NCBI GenBank assembly: GCA_916048115.1
Contig: CAJZGQ010000034.1
Location: 1 to 10,239 of the forward strand
Origin: an uncultured Streptococcus sp.
Lineage (GTDB): Bacteria; Bacillota; Bacilli; Lactobacillales; Streptococcaceae
Length of the DNA stretch: 10,239 nucleotides
Direction: 5' to 3'
Below the pieces are notes generated by a model. It was not told the DNA's origin. It was given only the letters and a program-made list of their open reading frames with translations, and ran no database searches. Shown here piece after piece: positions 1 to 6,793 of the stretch (position 1 is its first letter; each line of letters begins with the position of its first letter). The position numbers and the translations under genes are program-made.

Positions 1-2208
1 CGCAGATGCGTAGAATCCTACTACAGAGAAGAGGATGAGGAGGGCCCGCCAGATATTTAGTGGCAGGCAAGCACGGATAACGGATAGGAAACCGATGGAT
101 CCAAGTAAGTAGTAGGATACAGTAGACATATCGGCTGCAGACCAACCATGGCTTGCTCCCCAAAGGCGAATAAACAAGACACTAAAGACGACCATCAAGG
201 CGCTTGGTAAGGCTAACAGAAGGGAACGTCTCAAGAAGTGTTTTTCAACCGGTTTGATATTGCGTTCAAAGGTCAACACAAATGGTGGGAATCCTTCGAC
301 GAATTGGTCGATCAGGGTGATTTGAATAGGAATGAAAGGGAAAATCAGCAAATAGTTGACGTTAAAGAAGAGAGCACTGGCAATACAGATGATAGCCAAG
401 AGGAAGGAATAGATCGTTTTGATAAAGAAGATTGGAGCGATTCGTCCAATGTTATTCACCACACGACGGCCTTCAAAAAGAATTTCTGGAACGTCATTAA
501 AGTCAGAGTTTAAAAGAACAATATTGGCAATTTGACGAGTTGCTGGATCTCCCTCTGCCATCACGATGGAGCAGTCTGCTTCACGAAGAGCAAGGATATC
601 ATTGACCCCATCTCCTGTCATAGCAGTCGTCCGACCAGCTGCTTTCAAGGTTTGGATAAGCAGTTTTTTCTGGTGAGGAGACACGCGCCCAAAGATAGCT
701 GTTTCTTCTGCTTGATCCACTAATTGATCATCAGAAATTTTTGAACAATCGATGTAGTTCTCATAATTTTTGAAGCCAGCTTGTTGAGCGATATAAGAGA
801 CCGTCACAGGGTTATCACCGGAGATGATTTTGAGATCCACTCCTTGAGAGCGCAAATACTCAAGAGTATCTGAAGCCCCTTCACGAATGGGGTCTGTAAT
901 CTCAATAACGGCAATCCCTTCAAGATTTTCAGGCAGTTTCAATTCCTGCATGCTGATCAGTTCTGAACTGTGAGCCAAGACGAGCACCCGCGATCCACGG
1001 GCTTGTGCTTCGACGACAGCAGCCGGATTTTCTTTAAGGAGCATTTCAGGAGCACCGAGAAAGACGGTTCCAAGGTTGGATAGGTGCATGGCTCCCCATT
1101 TCCGATCACTTGAGAAAGGAATAATGTTTTCCGCAGTATAAGCATGCTCCAACTCCCCATAAGCCTTGCGAATAGCTTGAGCAGTAGGATTGGTGTCCTC
1201 GCTATATTGCATGTAGGCAGAGAGGATGACCTGGATCGTCTGTTCCGAAAAATGATCAGATAAACTATGGAGAGATTCGACTGTCATCTTCCCTTGAGTG
1301 ATGGTACCGGTCTTATCAAGACACAAGGTATCCACACGCGCCAAGGTTTCTACTGAGTACATTTCTTGGACAAGAACCTTGCGCATACCGAGCTTAATAA
1401 CCGCTGTCAAAAGAGACGTAACTGTCAGTAAAGCGATCCCCTTTGGCAACATTCCCAAGAGAGCTGTGGAAGAATTCACGACAGAATCTTTGATTGGCAG
1501 CATCTTGATCAACAGTGCTTCAAAGAAGAGGGCAAGGCCAAATGGGATGATAATTTTACCAGTGAAGCTTGAAATTTTCGCTAAGTTATAAAGAATACGC
1601 GAATTGATAGGCTTCAGGGTTTTAGCTTCCATCATCAGTTTGTTAGCATAGTTGTTTGCTCCAACTCGCTTGACACGGGCATAGACTTGACCACTGGCAA
1701 TATAACTACCAGAAAGAAGTTCATCGCCAACTTCTTTTAAGACCAGATCACTCTCACCAGTCAGCATAGCTTCATTGGCTTCAGCGATACCAGACATGAC
1801 TTCGGCATCACTAGGGATCTGCTCACCCGAAGATAAGAGCATTAAATCACCTAGAACAAGCTTTTCGGGTGGAATCGCATCTTTTTCCCTGTCACGAATG
1901 ACAGTCACTAGCTCACGACTCATGAGGTTGAGCTTATCAATCATCCGCTTGGCGCGCATCTCGGTCATGATCCCTGTAATGGCATTGAAGCAAATGACTG
2001 CGAAAAAAATCATATTGCTCCAGGCCTGTACAGCAGCCAAAGCCACAGCAATCACAAAGTTTAAGGTATTAAACAAGGTGAAGACGTTGCGCTTGATAAT
2101 TTGCCAGGTGCTGGTACTTGTATTCGTTGTAAAATCATTGGTTTGTCCGCGATCCATTTTCTTGCGGACTTCACTGAGGGACAAGCCCTTTAAATCAATA
2201 GTTTCCAT
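1..2208 (-). CDS. Cation-transporting P-type ATPase, CtpE-like (C-terminus cut off by window edge)
   Basis: This membrane pump couples ATP hydrolysis to cation movement. The frame is open from the ATG at 2208 to base 1, giving 736 residues without a stop. Visible in order: an N-terminal GLSLSEV...RGQTND segment typical of the family, membrane helices M1-M2 (about 41-80), actuator motif TGES (150-153), M3 (about 217-235), M4 (about 247-270), phosphorylation motif DKTGT with the acylated Asp at 298, hinge motif TGDGVND (531-537), then about five further helices (from 590 on). Probably some tens of residues including the last helix are missing. M4 reads LPKG (254-257), whereas many cation pumps have PEG there. 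No heavy-metal-binding domain is visible at the N-terminus. CtpE-type pumps are linked to calcium, but the ion here is inference. The start is supported by the conserved N-terminus, although no good Shine-Dalgarno precedes it. It is divergent from plsC. Confidence 0.93.
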   Translation of the reverse strand, partial: METIDLKGLSLSEVRKKMDRGQTNDFTTNTSTSTWQIIKRNVFTLFNTLNFVIAVALAAVQAWSNMIFFAVICFNAITGIMTEMRAKRMIDKLNLMSRELVTVIRDREKDAIPPEKLVLGDLMLLSSGEQIPSDAEVMSGIAEANEAMLTGESDLVLKEVGDELLSGSYIASGQVYARVKRVGANNYANKLMMEAKTLKPINSRILYNLAKISSFTGKIIIPFGLALFFEALLIKMLPIKDSVVNSSTALLGMLPKGIALLTVTSLLTAVIKLGMRKVLVQEMYSVETLARVDTLCLDKTGTITQGKMTVESLHSLSDHFSEQTIQVILSAYMQYSEDTNPTAQAIRKAYGELEHAYTAENIIPFSSDRKWGAMHLSNLGTVFLGAPEMLLKENPAAVVEAQARGSRVLVLAHSSELISMQELKLPENLEGIAVIEITDPIREGASDTLEYLRSQGVDLKIISGDNPVTVSYIAQQAGFKNYENYIDCSKISDDQLVDQAEETAIFGRVSPHQKKLLIQTLKAAGRTTAMTGDGVNDILALREADCSIVMAEGDPATRQIANIVLLNSDFNDVPEILFEGRRVVNNIGRIAPIFFIKTIYSFLLAIICIASALFFNVNYLLIFPFIPIQITLIDQFVEGFPPFVLTFERNIKPVEKHFLRRSLLLALPSALMVVFSVLFIRLWGASHGWSAADMSTVSYYLLGSIGFLSVIRACLPLNIWRALLILFSVVGFYASA

Positions 2209-2215
2209 AGACAAT

Positions 2216-2225
2216 ATGATATCAT
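2216..2225. repeat. Perfect 10-base palindrome just upstream of the ATPase start
   Basis: ATGATATCAT is a perfect palindrome ending 8 bases upstream of the ATPase ATG on the minus strand, in the divergent intergenic region. It could be a regulator site or a small hairpin near the ribosome entry region. At this length in AT-rich DNA it could also be chance. Confidence 0.3.
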
Positions 2226-2286
2226 TTTTTTGAGAAAAAGACTATCTAGAATCGGTCCGCTGAGACAATTTTTATCTAAAAAAGGT

Positions 2287-2315
2287 TTGCGGTCAAAATC
2301 AGGATACGGTATAAT
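2287..2315 (+). promoter_or_regulatory. Sigma-A promoter for plsC
   Basis: A -35 TTGCGG (2287-2292), a 17-base spacer and a perfect -10 TATAAT (2310-2315) lie about 70 bases upstream of the plsC ATG. Transcription should start near 2322. A divergent promoter for the ATPase must lie in the same region, but only weak matches are seen there on the minus strand, such as TTGACC opposite 2291-2296. Confidence 0.75.
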
Positions 2316-2383
2316 AAGAAAGAACCTTTTACAGGATGGAATATCTTGTATAGAGACGAATGAAATGGATTTGAGGAACAACT

Positions 2384-3130
2384 ATGTTTTATACCTATTT
2401 ACGTGGCCTTGTTGCCTTTATTCTGTGGGTTTTAAATGGGAATGCCCATTACCATCATAAGGACAATATTCCAGATCGGGAAGAGAACTACATCCTGGTA
2501 TCCCCTCACCGGACTTGGTGGGATCCGGTCTATATGGCCTTCGCGACCAAGCCAAAGCAATTTATCTTTATGGCGAAAAAAGAACTCTTCACCAATCGTA
2601 TTTTTGGCTGGTGGATTCGTATGTGTGGGGCATTTCCGATCGACCGTGAAAATCCTGGAGCAGAAGCCATTAAGTACCCTGTCAATATGCTGAAAAAGAG
2701 CAATCGTTCCTTGATTATGTTTCCAAGTGGAAGCCGTCATTCTCAAGACGTCAAAGGTGGTGTTGCCATCATTGCCAAAATGGCCAAGGTCCGTATCATG
2801 CCAGTGACTTATACTGGTCCAAGAGACTTGAAAGGGTTGGCAACGGGTGAACGCATCGATATGAACTTTGGACATCCCATTGATATTTCGGATATTAAAA
2901 AGATGAATGACGAAGGAGTAGCAGAAGTTGCCCACCGTATCCAAGAGGAGTTTGACCGCTTGGATGCGGAAGCACAAGCAATCAACACGCCAACAAAGCC
3001 TTTTATCTTGATTCGCTTGTTAAAAATCCTTTTGATTCCCCTTGTCTTAGTCGTGGGCATCTTGACCTTGCTCTTTAGTTACCTGGCAAGCTTTGTATGG
3101 GATCCAGACAAACATCGGAAAAACAAGTAA
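2384..3130 (+). CDS. plsC: 1-acyl-sn-glycerol-3-phosphate acyltransferase (PlsC/LPLAT family)
   Basis: It transfers an acyl chain to lysophosphatidic acid to form phosphatidic acid, at the inner face of the membrane, as a step of phospholipid synthesis. The 248-residue product shows the LPLAT motifs in order: catalytic H-x4-D as H42-RTWW-D47, acceptor-binding GAFPIDR (82-88), motif III as FPSGSR (113-118), and motif IV MPVTYTGP (139-146). Motif III normally reads FPEGTR, so the usual Glu is Ser here. There is a hydrophobic N-terminus (about 6-17) and a strong C-terminal membrane helix (about 208-236) followed by a basic tail, so the protein is membrane anchored. The start is set by GAGGAA at 2373-2378, five bases before the ATG. 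It is transcribed alone: its own promoter lies upstream and an intrinsic terminator immediately follows. Membership of the acyltransferase family is certain; precise substrate is inferred. Confidence 0.92.
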   Translation: MFYTYLRGLVAFILWVLNGNAHYHHKDNIPDREENYILVSPHRTWWDPVYMAFATKPKQFIFMAKKELFTNRIFGWWIRMCGAFPIDRENPGAEAIKYPVNMLKKSNRSLIMFPSGSRHSQDVKGGVAIIAKMAKVRIMPVTYTGPRDLKGLATGERIDMNFGHPIDISDIKKMNDEGVAEVAHRIQEEFDRLDAEAQAINTPTKPFILIRLLKILLIPLVLVVGILTLLFSYLASFVWDPDKHRKNK

Positions 3131-3160
3131 AAAAACTGAGAGTTTCTCTCAGTTTTTTTT
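3131..3160 (+). terminator. Intrinsic terminator after plsC
   Basis: A 12-base perfect stem (3131-3142 with 3146-3157), a three-base TTT loop and a T-tract running to 3160 begin directly after the plsC stop codon. Because the stem starts with A residues and ends with T residues it is nearly symmetrical and could also act on the minus strand. Its T-rich right edge abuts the SigX box of comEA. Confidence 0.92.
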
Positions 3161-3165
3161 ATTTT

Positions 3166-3173
3166 TACGAATA
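3166..3173 (+). promoter_or_regulatory. SigX (ComX) promoter, CIN/com-box of the comEA-comEC operon
   Basis: TACGAATA at 3166-3173 matches the streptococcal com-box exactly. This is the -10 element read by the alternative sigma factor SigX/ComX during competence. The T-rich run just upstream (3153-3166) fits the T-rich stretch usually seen at about -25 in such promoters. The box ends 23 bases before the comEA ATG, leaving room for a short leader with the strong ribosome site AGAGGAGG (3183-3190). No sigma-A -10 is apparent in this 36-base gap, so expression is expected to be competence-dependent. Confidence 0.9.
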
Positions 3174-3196
3174 ATAAAAGTGAGAGGAGGTTTCTT

Positions 3197-3865
3197 ATGG
3201 AGGATATCATTGAAAAAATCAAAGAATATAAGCTCTTTTTAGCTCTTACTGCTATCGGACTCTTACTTGGAGGGTATTTTCTTTTTCATCGACCTCAGTC
3301 AAGTGCATCCACCATACCGGATCTTTATCAGGCTTCTAGTTCAACTTCGAGCAAAGAAAAGGTGCAGACCACTAGTTCCAAAGAAGAAAAGACGGCGACT
3401 TCTGTGTCTGATGCACCCGAGATCATTACCGTCGATGTCAAAGGAGCCGTCAAACAACCAGGGGTCTATGAGTTGCGCTCCAATAGCAGAGTCCACGATG
3501 CTATTTATAAGGCAGGCGGGATGACAGCAGATGCCAATAGCCAATCGGTCAACTTGGCGCAAAAACTCACCGATGAAGCAGTGATCTATGTTGCTAAAGA
3601 AGGAGAGGATGTTCCAGCGTTTGGAAGTTCAGAAAGTTCTGCAACTTCGTCAGCGCCAGCAGAAAAAACAGGCAAGGTCCATCTAAATCGAGCGACTGAA
3701 TCAGAGCTCCAGACCGTATCAGGCATTGGCCAGAAACGTGCCCAGGACATTATCGCCTATCGCGACGCAAATGGTCCTTTTCGATCAGTGGATGATCTGA
3801 AGAATGTTTCAGGAATCGGAGAGAAAACACTGGAGAAACTAAGAGATGCTTTCACGGTGGATTAA
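3197..3865 (+). CDS. comEA: Competence protein ComEA, membrane-anchored DNA receptor
   Basis: ComEA binds incoming double-stranded DNA outside the membrane during natural transformation and passes it toward the ComEC channel. The 222 residues show a single N-terminal membrane anchor (about 13-30), a Ser/Thr/Lys-rich flexible linker (about 34-72), an SLBB/soluble-ligand-binding domain (about 76-136, with VDVKGAVKQPGVYEL), a second short Ser-rich linker (about 143-156), and a C-terminal double helix-hairpin-helix DNA-binding domain (about 160-220) with two VSGIG hairpins at 174-178 and 204-208. Length and order match the usual family architecture. A strong AGAGGAGG ribosome site fixes the start. 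It is the first gene of the SigX-driven operon and overlaps comEC by 20 bases, suggesting translational coupling. Confidence 0.97.
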   Translation: MEDIIEKIKEYKLFLALTAIGLLLGGYFLFHRPQSSASTIPDLYQASSSTSSKEKVQTTSSKEEKTATSVSDAPEIITVDVKGAVKQPGVYELRSNSRVHDAIYKAGGMTADANSQSVNLAQKLTDEAVIYVAKEGEDVPAFGSSESSATSSAPAEKTGKVHLNRATESELQTVSGIGQKRAQDIIAYRDANGPFRSVDDLKNVSGIGEKTLEKLRDAFTVD

Positions 3866-6092
3866 AGACCTTCCTTTTTCTCTTGTCCATCTCGCCTTTT
3901 TGCTCCTATGGCTGTATTTTAGTATCTATCAACCATCTTGGCTTTCGATCAGCGGTCTAGTAGTAGTGGGAGTTTTAGCGCTTCATCACTATAAAGGGGA
4001 TCGCTCAAGTTTGCTAGGGCTTGCTTTAGCAACCCTTTGTTTTGCGGCCTTCTTTGTCTTTCAGCGAATACAGGATCATCCAGTACAAGCAGAAAGTCAG
4101 CCCCCATCCCACTTACGTCTGATTCCAGATAGCATCAAGATCAATGGGGACGCCCTGTCTTTTCGTGCTAAAAATCAGGGAAGGACCTACCAAGTCTTCT
4201 ACACTTTAAAATCAGAAAAAGAAAAACAGCAGTGGCAAAGTCAAACTCATTTGTTGGAGTTGACGTATAAAGGTGCTATAGAAGAGCCAGAAGGGCAGCG
4301 AAATTTTAGAGGATTTGACTATCGGTCTTATTTGGAAACACAGGGGATTTACTATCAAATAAAAATTGAAGCGATCCAATCCGCACTTCCTATACAGACT
4401 TGGAATGTTTTCGATTGCCTATCTCAATGGAGGCGCCAAGCCATTGTTTGGAGCAAGGAGCACTTTCCGCAACCGATGAACCAGTATATGACCGGCCTTC
4501 TTTTTGGCTATTTAGATACGGATTTTGAAGAGATGGACCAGCTTTACACGAGTTTAGGAATCATCCATTTGTTCGCCTTATCTGGGATGCAGGTTGGCTT
4601 TTTCATCAATGGGATCCGGAAAGCTCTCTTACGTCTAGGAATCTTGCAAGAGACAGTCGATATCTGGATGCTTCCAATTTCTTTGGTCTATGCTGGCTTG
4701 ACAGGTTTTTCTGTTTCAGTGGTTCGTAGCCTCTTGCAGAAGATCCTCTCTCAAAAGGGGGTCCGAGGGATGGAGAATATGGCGATGACCTTGATGATCT
4801 TAATGTTGCTTGTGCCCAAGTTTCTTCTGACAGCTGGAGGGGTCTTGAGTTGTGCCTACGCCTTTATTTTGACCTTGGTAGATACCAGTTCTTATTCCGG
4901 ACTTAAAAAGCTACTAGTGGAAAGTTTCTGGATTAGCCTGGGGATTTTGCCCCTTTTGACCTATTACTTTAGTGTCTTTCAACCCTGGTCATTCCCTTTA
5001 ACCTTCCTCTTTTCTTTCTTATTTGACCTTGTCCTTCTTCCAGGTTTAACGGTGCTATTTATCTTATCGATTCTAAAGCCCCTTACAATTTTTAACAGTT
5101 TCTTTCTTCTCATAGAGGAGTGTATTCGTTGGATTTCAAAGCTCACGTCGCTACCTTTGGTATTTGGTCAGCCGACGGGACCAGCTCTGATCGCTCTCTT
5201 CCTTCTTTTAGGGATCTTGTATGATCTTCGAAAGCAAAAAAAACATCGTTTCCTGTTAATAGGCATGATTCTACTCATCTTTTGTTGGACCAAGTATCCT
5301 TTAGAAAATGAGATTACCATGGTGGATATCGGTCAAGGAGACAGTATCTTTTTACGCGATTGGAAAGGAAGAACCATATTGATTGATGTCGGAGGACGTG
5401 TCACTTTTAAAAGTGGAGAAAAGTGGCAAGAGCGCAGTCAATCTGCCAATGCGGATCAAACCTTGATTCCCTATCTCAAGAGTCGAGGTGTTGGAAAACT
5501 CGATGCTTTGGTCTTGACTCATACAGACCAGGACCATATGGGCGATATGGTGGAGGTTGCCAAACAAATCCCGGTTAAAAAAGTGTATGTCAGTCCAGGC
5601 AGTCTCACCAATTCTCAATTTCAAGAGAAATTGAAACAGCTTCATAGTCCGATTAAAGTAGTCCAGAGAGGGGATCAACTTCCTATTTTTGATCATCATC
5701 TCGAAGTCTTATCTCCTGATGAAGTGGGGGATGGCAAAAATAATGATTCGATTGTCCTCTATGGGCAGTTTTATCAGAAACGGTTTTTGTTTACAGGTGA
5801 TCTGGAAGAAGCTGGAGAGAAAAAACTATTGAAAAACGATCCACAATTACAAGTAGATGTCTTGAAAGTAGGCCACCACGGATCGAAAGGTTCCTCTAGT
5901 GATGTATTTTTGGACCAGCTACATCCCCAATTGGCCTTAATCTCCGTTGGAAAGAAAAATCGCTACCAGCACCCTCATAAAGAATTGCTTGATCGTTTAG
6001 AGGAACGATCCATTTCTTACCTTCGTACCGATGAAAGAGGAGCGATTCGCTTGATTGGGTGGGATCATTGGAGGGTAGAAACGGTTCGCTAG
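3846..6092 (+). CDS. comEC: ComEC/Rec2 DNA-uptake channel with metallo-beta-lactamase domain
   Basis: ComEC is the polytopic membrane protein through which single-stranded DNA enters the cell in transformation. The 748-residue product is full length. It has N-terminal helices (about 11-75), an extracellular DUF4131/OB-like segment (about 90-180), the Competence domain with many helices (about 205-480, including HLFALSGMQVG at 241-251), and a C-terminal metallo-beta-lactamase domain (about 488-740). That domain begins MVDIGQGDS (492-500) and carries the metal-site motif HTDQDH (559-564), FTGDLEE (649-655) and GHHGSKGSS (676-684). Such domains are proposed to degrade the non-imported strand. 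The ATG lies inside the end of comEA, 20 bases before that gene stops, with GGAGAA a little upstream. In the SGMQ motif many family members have SG-x-H. No terminator follows. Confidence 0.97.
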   Translation: MLSRWIKDLPFSLVHLAFLLLWLYFSIYQPSWLSISGLVVVGVLALHHYKGDRSSLLGLALATLCFAAFFVFQRIQDHPVQAESQPPSHLRLIPDSIKINGDALSFRAKNQGRTYQVFYTLKSEKEKQQWQSQTHLLELTYKGAIEEPEGQRNFRGFDYRSYLETQGIYYQIKIEAIQSALPIQTWNVFDCLSQWRRQAIVWSKEHFPQPMNQYMTGLLFGYLDTDFEEMDQLYTSLGIIHLFALSGMQVGFFINGIRKALLRLGILQETVDIWMLPISLVYAGLTGFSVSVVRSLLQKILSQKGVRGMENMAMTLMILMLLVPKFLLTAGGVLSCAYAFILTLVDTSSYSGLKKLLVESFWISLGILPLLTYYFSVFQPWSFPLTFLFSFLFDLVLLPGLTVLFILSILKPLTIFNSFFLLIEECIRWISKLTSLPLVFGQPTGPALIALFLLLGILYDLRKQKKHRFLLIGMILLIFCWTKYPLENEITMVDIGQGDSIFLRDWKGRTILIDVGGRVTFKSGEKWQERSQSANADQTLIPYLKSRGVGKLDALVLTHTDQDHMGDMVEVAKQIPVKKVYVSPGSLTNSQFQEKLKQLHSPIKVVQRGDQLPIFDHHLEVLSPDEVGDGKNNDSIVLYGQFYQKRFLFTGDLEEAGEKKLLKNDPQLQVDVLKVGHHGSKGSSSDVFLDQLHPQLALISVGKKNRYQHPHKELLDRLEERSISYLRTDERGAIRLIGWDHWRVETVR

Positions 6093-6106
6093 AGATAAGG
6101 AGAGGT

Positions 6107-6135
6107 TTGCTTTCTATGCTGAAAATTGCTATTAT
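6107..6135 (+). promoter_or_regulatory. Candidate sigma-A promoter for the DUF805-holA pair
   Basis: TTGCTT (6107-6112), a 17-base spacer and an extended -10, TGCTATTAT (6127-6135), lie between comEC and the DUF805 gene. This would give DUF805 and holA transcription independent of competence, which holA needs because it is essential in related bacteria. The match is good but not perfect. Confidence 0.5.
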
Positions 6136-6181
6136 AGAAGGTGAAATCAATGTAAAGGTAGAATCGTATGAACGCATTTAA
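6116..6181 (+). CDS. Possible 21-codon leader ORF overlapping the DUF805 start
   Basis: A short ORF starts at ATG 6116 behind a strong AAGGAGAGG (6097-6105) and stops at TAA 6179-6181, giving a 21-residue peptide beginning MLKIAIIEGEI. It overlaps the first 14 bases of the DUF805 gene in another frame and contains that gene's ribosome site (AAAGG, 6154-6158). If translated, it could couple translation from comEC-derived transcripts to DUF805. Against it: the Shine-Dalgarno spacing is longish (10 bases or more), the candidate -10 box lies inside it, and there is no recognisable similarity to any family. Treat as speculative. Confidence 0.2.
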   Translation: MLKIAIIEGEINVKVESYERI

Positions 6182-6770
6182 GCAATTTTGGATACAGTAT
6201 GCAGATTTTTCAAGTAAGACCAGTCGAGCTCATTTTTGGCTAGCTTTTTTCTGGAATTTCCTGATTTCTTTGCCTCTTTGGGTTTTTTACATCGTGACTT
6301 CTTTATCCCATCAAAATGCTCAAGAAATACTCAATTTTTCAACTGTTCATTCTAAAACAGGTCTATGGGCACTCGCTTTCTTAGCATTCTTTTACTTCCT
6401 CATTTTGGTACCCAGTCAAGCCATTTGTGTGCGTCGCTTGCGGGATGCTGGGATCCATTGGTCTTGGATCTTTTTGAACCTTGGTCCGGTTTTACTCTAT
6501 TTATTGTCAGGGCTAGATATTTTCCTATTTCTTTGGGTGACTACAGTTATTTCTCTCCTGATTCTCATGATGCTTCCAGGAAAAAATACCTTCCCACAAC
6601 CAGTAGAAACTCCTATGGGAGTAACTTCTGAACCACAGGTCACAGCGACAGAAGGAAGCTTTGGAGGCAGCTCGTTTGAGCAAATTCCTAATTTTGTAGC
6701 AGCTCCAGATTTGTCCGACGAAAAACCACCATTGGAACAAAAAATGGCTGCTGAACACGAAATCCACTAA
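6168..6770 (+). CDS. DUF805 family membrane protein
   Basis: This is a four-helix membrane protein of unknown function. The 200 residues contain the DUF805 hallmarks: an N-terminal YADFSSKTSRAHFW stretch (11-24, family pattern Y-x-DFxGRxSRxEFW), the central RRLRDAGIHWSW motif (89-100) and a G-K-N turn after the last helix (138-140). Predicted helices are at about 24-46, 66-84, 99-114 and 116-137. After residue 140 comes a soluble tail of about 60 residues rich in Pro, Glu, Ser and Gly with no recognisable domain. The start is supported by AAAGG (6154-6158) nine bases upstream. It lies between comEC and holA with only 23 bases to holA, so it is likely co-transcribed with holA. A role in competence cannot be concluded from position alone. 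Confidence 0.88.
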   Translation: MNAFKQFWIQYADFSSKTSRAHFWLAFFWNFLISLPLWVFYIVTSLSHQNAQEILNFSTVHSKTGLWALAFLAFFYFLILVPSQAICVRRLRDAGIHWSWIFLNLGPVLLYLLSGLDIFLFLWVTTVISLLILMMLPGKNTFPQPVETPMGVTSEPQVTATEGSFGGSSFEQIPNFVAAPDLSDEKPPLEQKMAAEHEIH

Positions 6771-6793
6771 ACGGATAAAGATAAGAGAGTTTC

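Noticed and set aside
238..2233. Several plus-strand ORFs of 63-152 codons (for example 1298-1591 and 1775-2233)
   Set aside because: They lie opposite the intact ATPase reading frame, which carries all P-type ATPase motifs. Their products are low-complexity Ser/Arg/Ile-rich shadows without domains.
2432..2977. Minus-strand ORF of 181 codons across plsC
   Set aside because: It is antisense to a complete acyltransferase with conserved motifs and shows no family features or ribosome site.
5352..5699. Minus-strand ORF of 115 codons inside comEC
   Set aside because: It is antisense to the metallo-beta-lactamase domain, whose motifs are intact, so it is a shadow.
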